From Glandiceps talaboti (Eukaryota > Hemichordata > Enteropneusta > Spengelidae): a stretch of DNA of 64,000 nucleotides. Shown piece after piece: positions 48,624 through 64,000 of this stretch. Both the position numbers and the translations under genes were made by a program. Numbering within the stretch: position 1 is the stretch's first letter; each line of letters begins with the position of its first letter. The notes beneath the pieces were generated by a model, which did not search any database, was not told the origin of the DNA, and was given only the letters and a program-made list of their open reading frames with translations. The stretch is taken from contig NC_135549.1 in assembly GCF_964340395.1 (NCBI RefSeq), forward strand, positions 5,321,001 through 5,385,000, written 5' to 3'.

Positions 48624-51000
48624 GTAGGTCATCTTGCAATGTCAGGATAAGACACACGTATTACAAATAATGGCGGACACTTTGAGAGACAGATGAACAA
48701 ACAATCAGAAGGCCAATTTACACTAATAATTCATCCTCTTTTGTTTTCAGCACGTTTTGAGATGTGGGGTGCACTCTTATATTTTTTACCTTGAACAGTT
48801 TGTTTATCTTCAATTTTCAAAAAAATGACGACTTTGTCCAAATTATCCAGTGCATGGGAGCTAAAATCATAAGTGTTCATTATCAGATACTTGTATGTGC
48901 ATGATGGCGTGTTTACTAATTACTTCTGACTATCTCATATTGTAAAAGTAGCAAATTAAATGAAACTAGTTCGTTTAATTCCCTACACGAATGCGAATAT
49001 CAGTGACCTTGAATTAAAAATACTCAGTCAATTAGATTAATTTCGGAACAAAGGCATCATTCGATACGTTTTAATACTATTACCACAGAAAGTGTTTCCG
49101 ATGTATACAAGGGAAGGTCAGTACACCGTGGTCATATGAGTGACGTGTGAACATCAACCTCATCTCTAAGTTGATTGGCGTGTGTACGTGTACGTGTTCA
49201 TTAATTTGCTCTGAATGACGCTGAACATAGCTTAACAACTAGCGATATTACATGCCAGCCCGTTCTAGTACTAATAACGATGCGCAATGCAGTGCATTGT
49301 ACAGTACAATATTTAATTATCGATACAAAAAAGAGAGTGAATTATTACAGTGATGCCTTTTTTTTCATCGGCAAAGTATGTTTTCATATAACCGTGTGAT
49401 AATATTTGATGAGACCACTGCTTGTTATTACATAGTGCAATATGTATCAATATCAATAACACGTTCAATGGTATTCACAATGACCGTATTGAAACCAGTA
49501 AACAAACAATTAGTCATATAAATTAGTTTACACTTCCAAGTTTCAACGAAACCTTTTTTCAGAATTTAGTGTTACAGTACTTCTATGAATCAGTTATATT
49601 CTTCTTGTTTAAATCTTCCCAGAACCAATCTTTGTAGAGTGTTCTTTCTATTCGTTCTACGACTAAATGGCAGTGAATGAAAACGTTTAGTCGTAATCCA
49701 GAGTTCCGTTTGCTAGGTTTGCTTTGATAACTTCCACAACAATTACTGCGCTGTATAGTTGATGACTGCGTGTAGATCGTAATCAACGCATACGAAATCA
49801 ATTTATATAGTCACTTGGGCTTTTCCAGCTGATGTCTAATTCGATCATTTTCATCAACTAATCTAAAGATCTCAGATCAGACTTCACATTCAGCTCTCCT
49901 CTACACTGATCTAAGTGTGTGCTCTGTACGTTGTTTTCCCTCGCTTGTAACAAATGTCAAATTTCTGTAACGTTCATTGAATACCGAAAATGGAATGTGG
50001 TGGGATTATAATCTGTTATGATATAAATACATTATTGTTACTGAGTTCAGCTACATGGGAGCTGATTGTTGACATGGACACTCCCACAAACATCACTGAA
50101 CGATGTCTCAAGGCGAATGGGTAAGAACCTGTACGGGTGTTAAAATTAACCGGGTTCCAAAACTATTGACTTTTCAATTGTTCTGATTGGCAATTCCATC
50201 GTGTAGCTTGCAATACATACCCTTAGCGTGCAAATCATAATTACTTTTTTATTTTTATTTTTTTTTATTGGATATGCTTGTACTTGTGACCTTATCAGGC
50301 ATTCTTCATTTTGGTACATGTAACGGTTATCCGTATTTTAACTTGCAAACGATGTCACCTTTTAGCCCCATCATTTTTGTTAAGATTATTACCGAACGCC
50401 TACATTCTAACAAGAAATTTAATAGAATATATTTTACCTAACTCCTAATGGTGTCCACTACCGTTTATGAGGTGTAATTAACATTTCCATAAATAGTGAT
50501 GGACAGATCCAAACACGAAATAACCTGGAAGTAAATTGGAAACGAATTTTAAAGAAGGAAACAGTCGTTGCATTTGCCTTTGATTTAAAAACGTGTGATT
50601 GTCACTTTCTTCTCAAAGTATACTTTACAATGGTATGTTGTAGCGTAAAATGTACCGCGAGTATCCCCGCTGGTCGATTCATTAACTACTTTTATATTTA
50701 GATTGCTGTCAAATGTATTTGAAGGGGCGTTTGGAGTCGTGCAGTTTCAAAGATAACACAGTAAATTCCAACGGTACTCCAATTTAATGACGAGCATAGG
50801 GAGGTGGCCTTATTCGAGAACGTTACTTCACATCTATCATTGGTATATATGTACACATACTAGCAATGACGCTGGATCTGCGTGTAGCTTATCTATCGCC
50901 GTCTGTTTAAAGTGGTTGCCCGGCAATTACGTCATATCACAGACACTAAAAACACATGTAATTGTTTAATTCGTCTGGATAAAACTTCATAATTCACACC

Positions 51001-64000
<13,000 letters not shown>

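Noticed and set aside
50074-50120. ATG at 50074 as an ERG first exon
   Set aside because: It reaches the donor at 50121 in phase 2, which does not match the phase-0 acceptor at 61006.

Overview
The window looks like nuclear DNA from a marine bilaterian invertebrate. It is AT-rich, with protein-coding genes split into many short exons by GT-AG introns of 0.1 to about 10 kb. Microsatellites, foldback elements and SINE-like or MITE-like repeats are frequent. Nothing in it is bacterial, and I found no operon, CRISPR array or phage. The phylum cannot be fixed from the sequence alone.

All recognised genes are on the + strand. First comes a tandem family of TRPC-like cation channels: the last exon of copy A (459-1005), a complete copy B (14 exons, 5416-16298, predicted 1053 aa) and a complete copy C (14 exons, 32731-45058, predicted 1039 aa). 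B and C share every intron position and phase, and eleven of the fourteen exons have identical or near-identical lengths, so they are clearly duplicates. Each has the TRPC plan: N-terminal ankyrin repeats, a linker helix region, six membrane segments, the LFW pore motif, a TRP box (EWKFAR or EWKFSR), a KQD-I-x-x-I-RYE segment and then an unusually long coiled-coil tail of about 190 residues. They lack the linker zinc-binding cysteine cluster of vertebrate TRPCs.

Downstream lies the 5' part of an ERG-type (KCNH) voltage-gated potassium channel: a probable short first exon (51001-51024), a 10 kb intron, then exons for S1-S3 (61006-61467), S4 through the pore and into S6 (63094-63490) and the rest of S6 (63943 onward). 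It runs off the right edge. The predicted start gives a short N-terminus without a PAS domain. The pore carries Thr and Ala where the human channel has Ser620 and Ser631, two residues needed for fast inactivation.

The rest is intergenic or intronic. 1006-5415 and 16299-32711 contain several nonautonomous transposon copies, one tRNA-derived SINE, a 3'-core-type dispersed repeat and many simple repeats. Introns of gene C hold a 109-bp MITE with a 9-bp target duplication and an inverted repeat that encloses a copy of the 3' end of exon 13. The large ERG intron and its neighbour carry further dispersed repeats and a TIR element with an internal minisatellite. Functionally the window pairs a cluster of receptor/lipid-gated Ca2+-permeable channels with a K+ channel; I infer no direct link between them beyond proximity.
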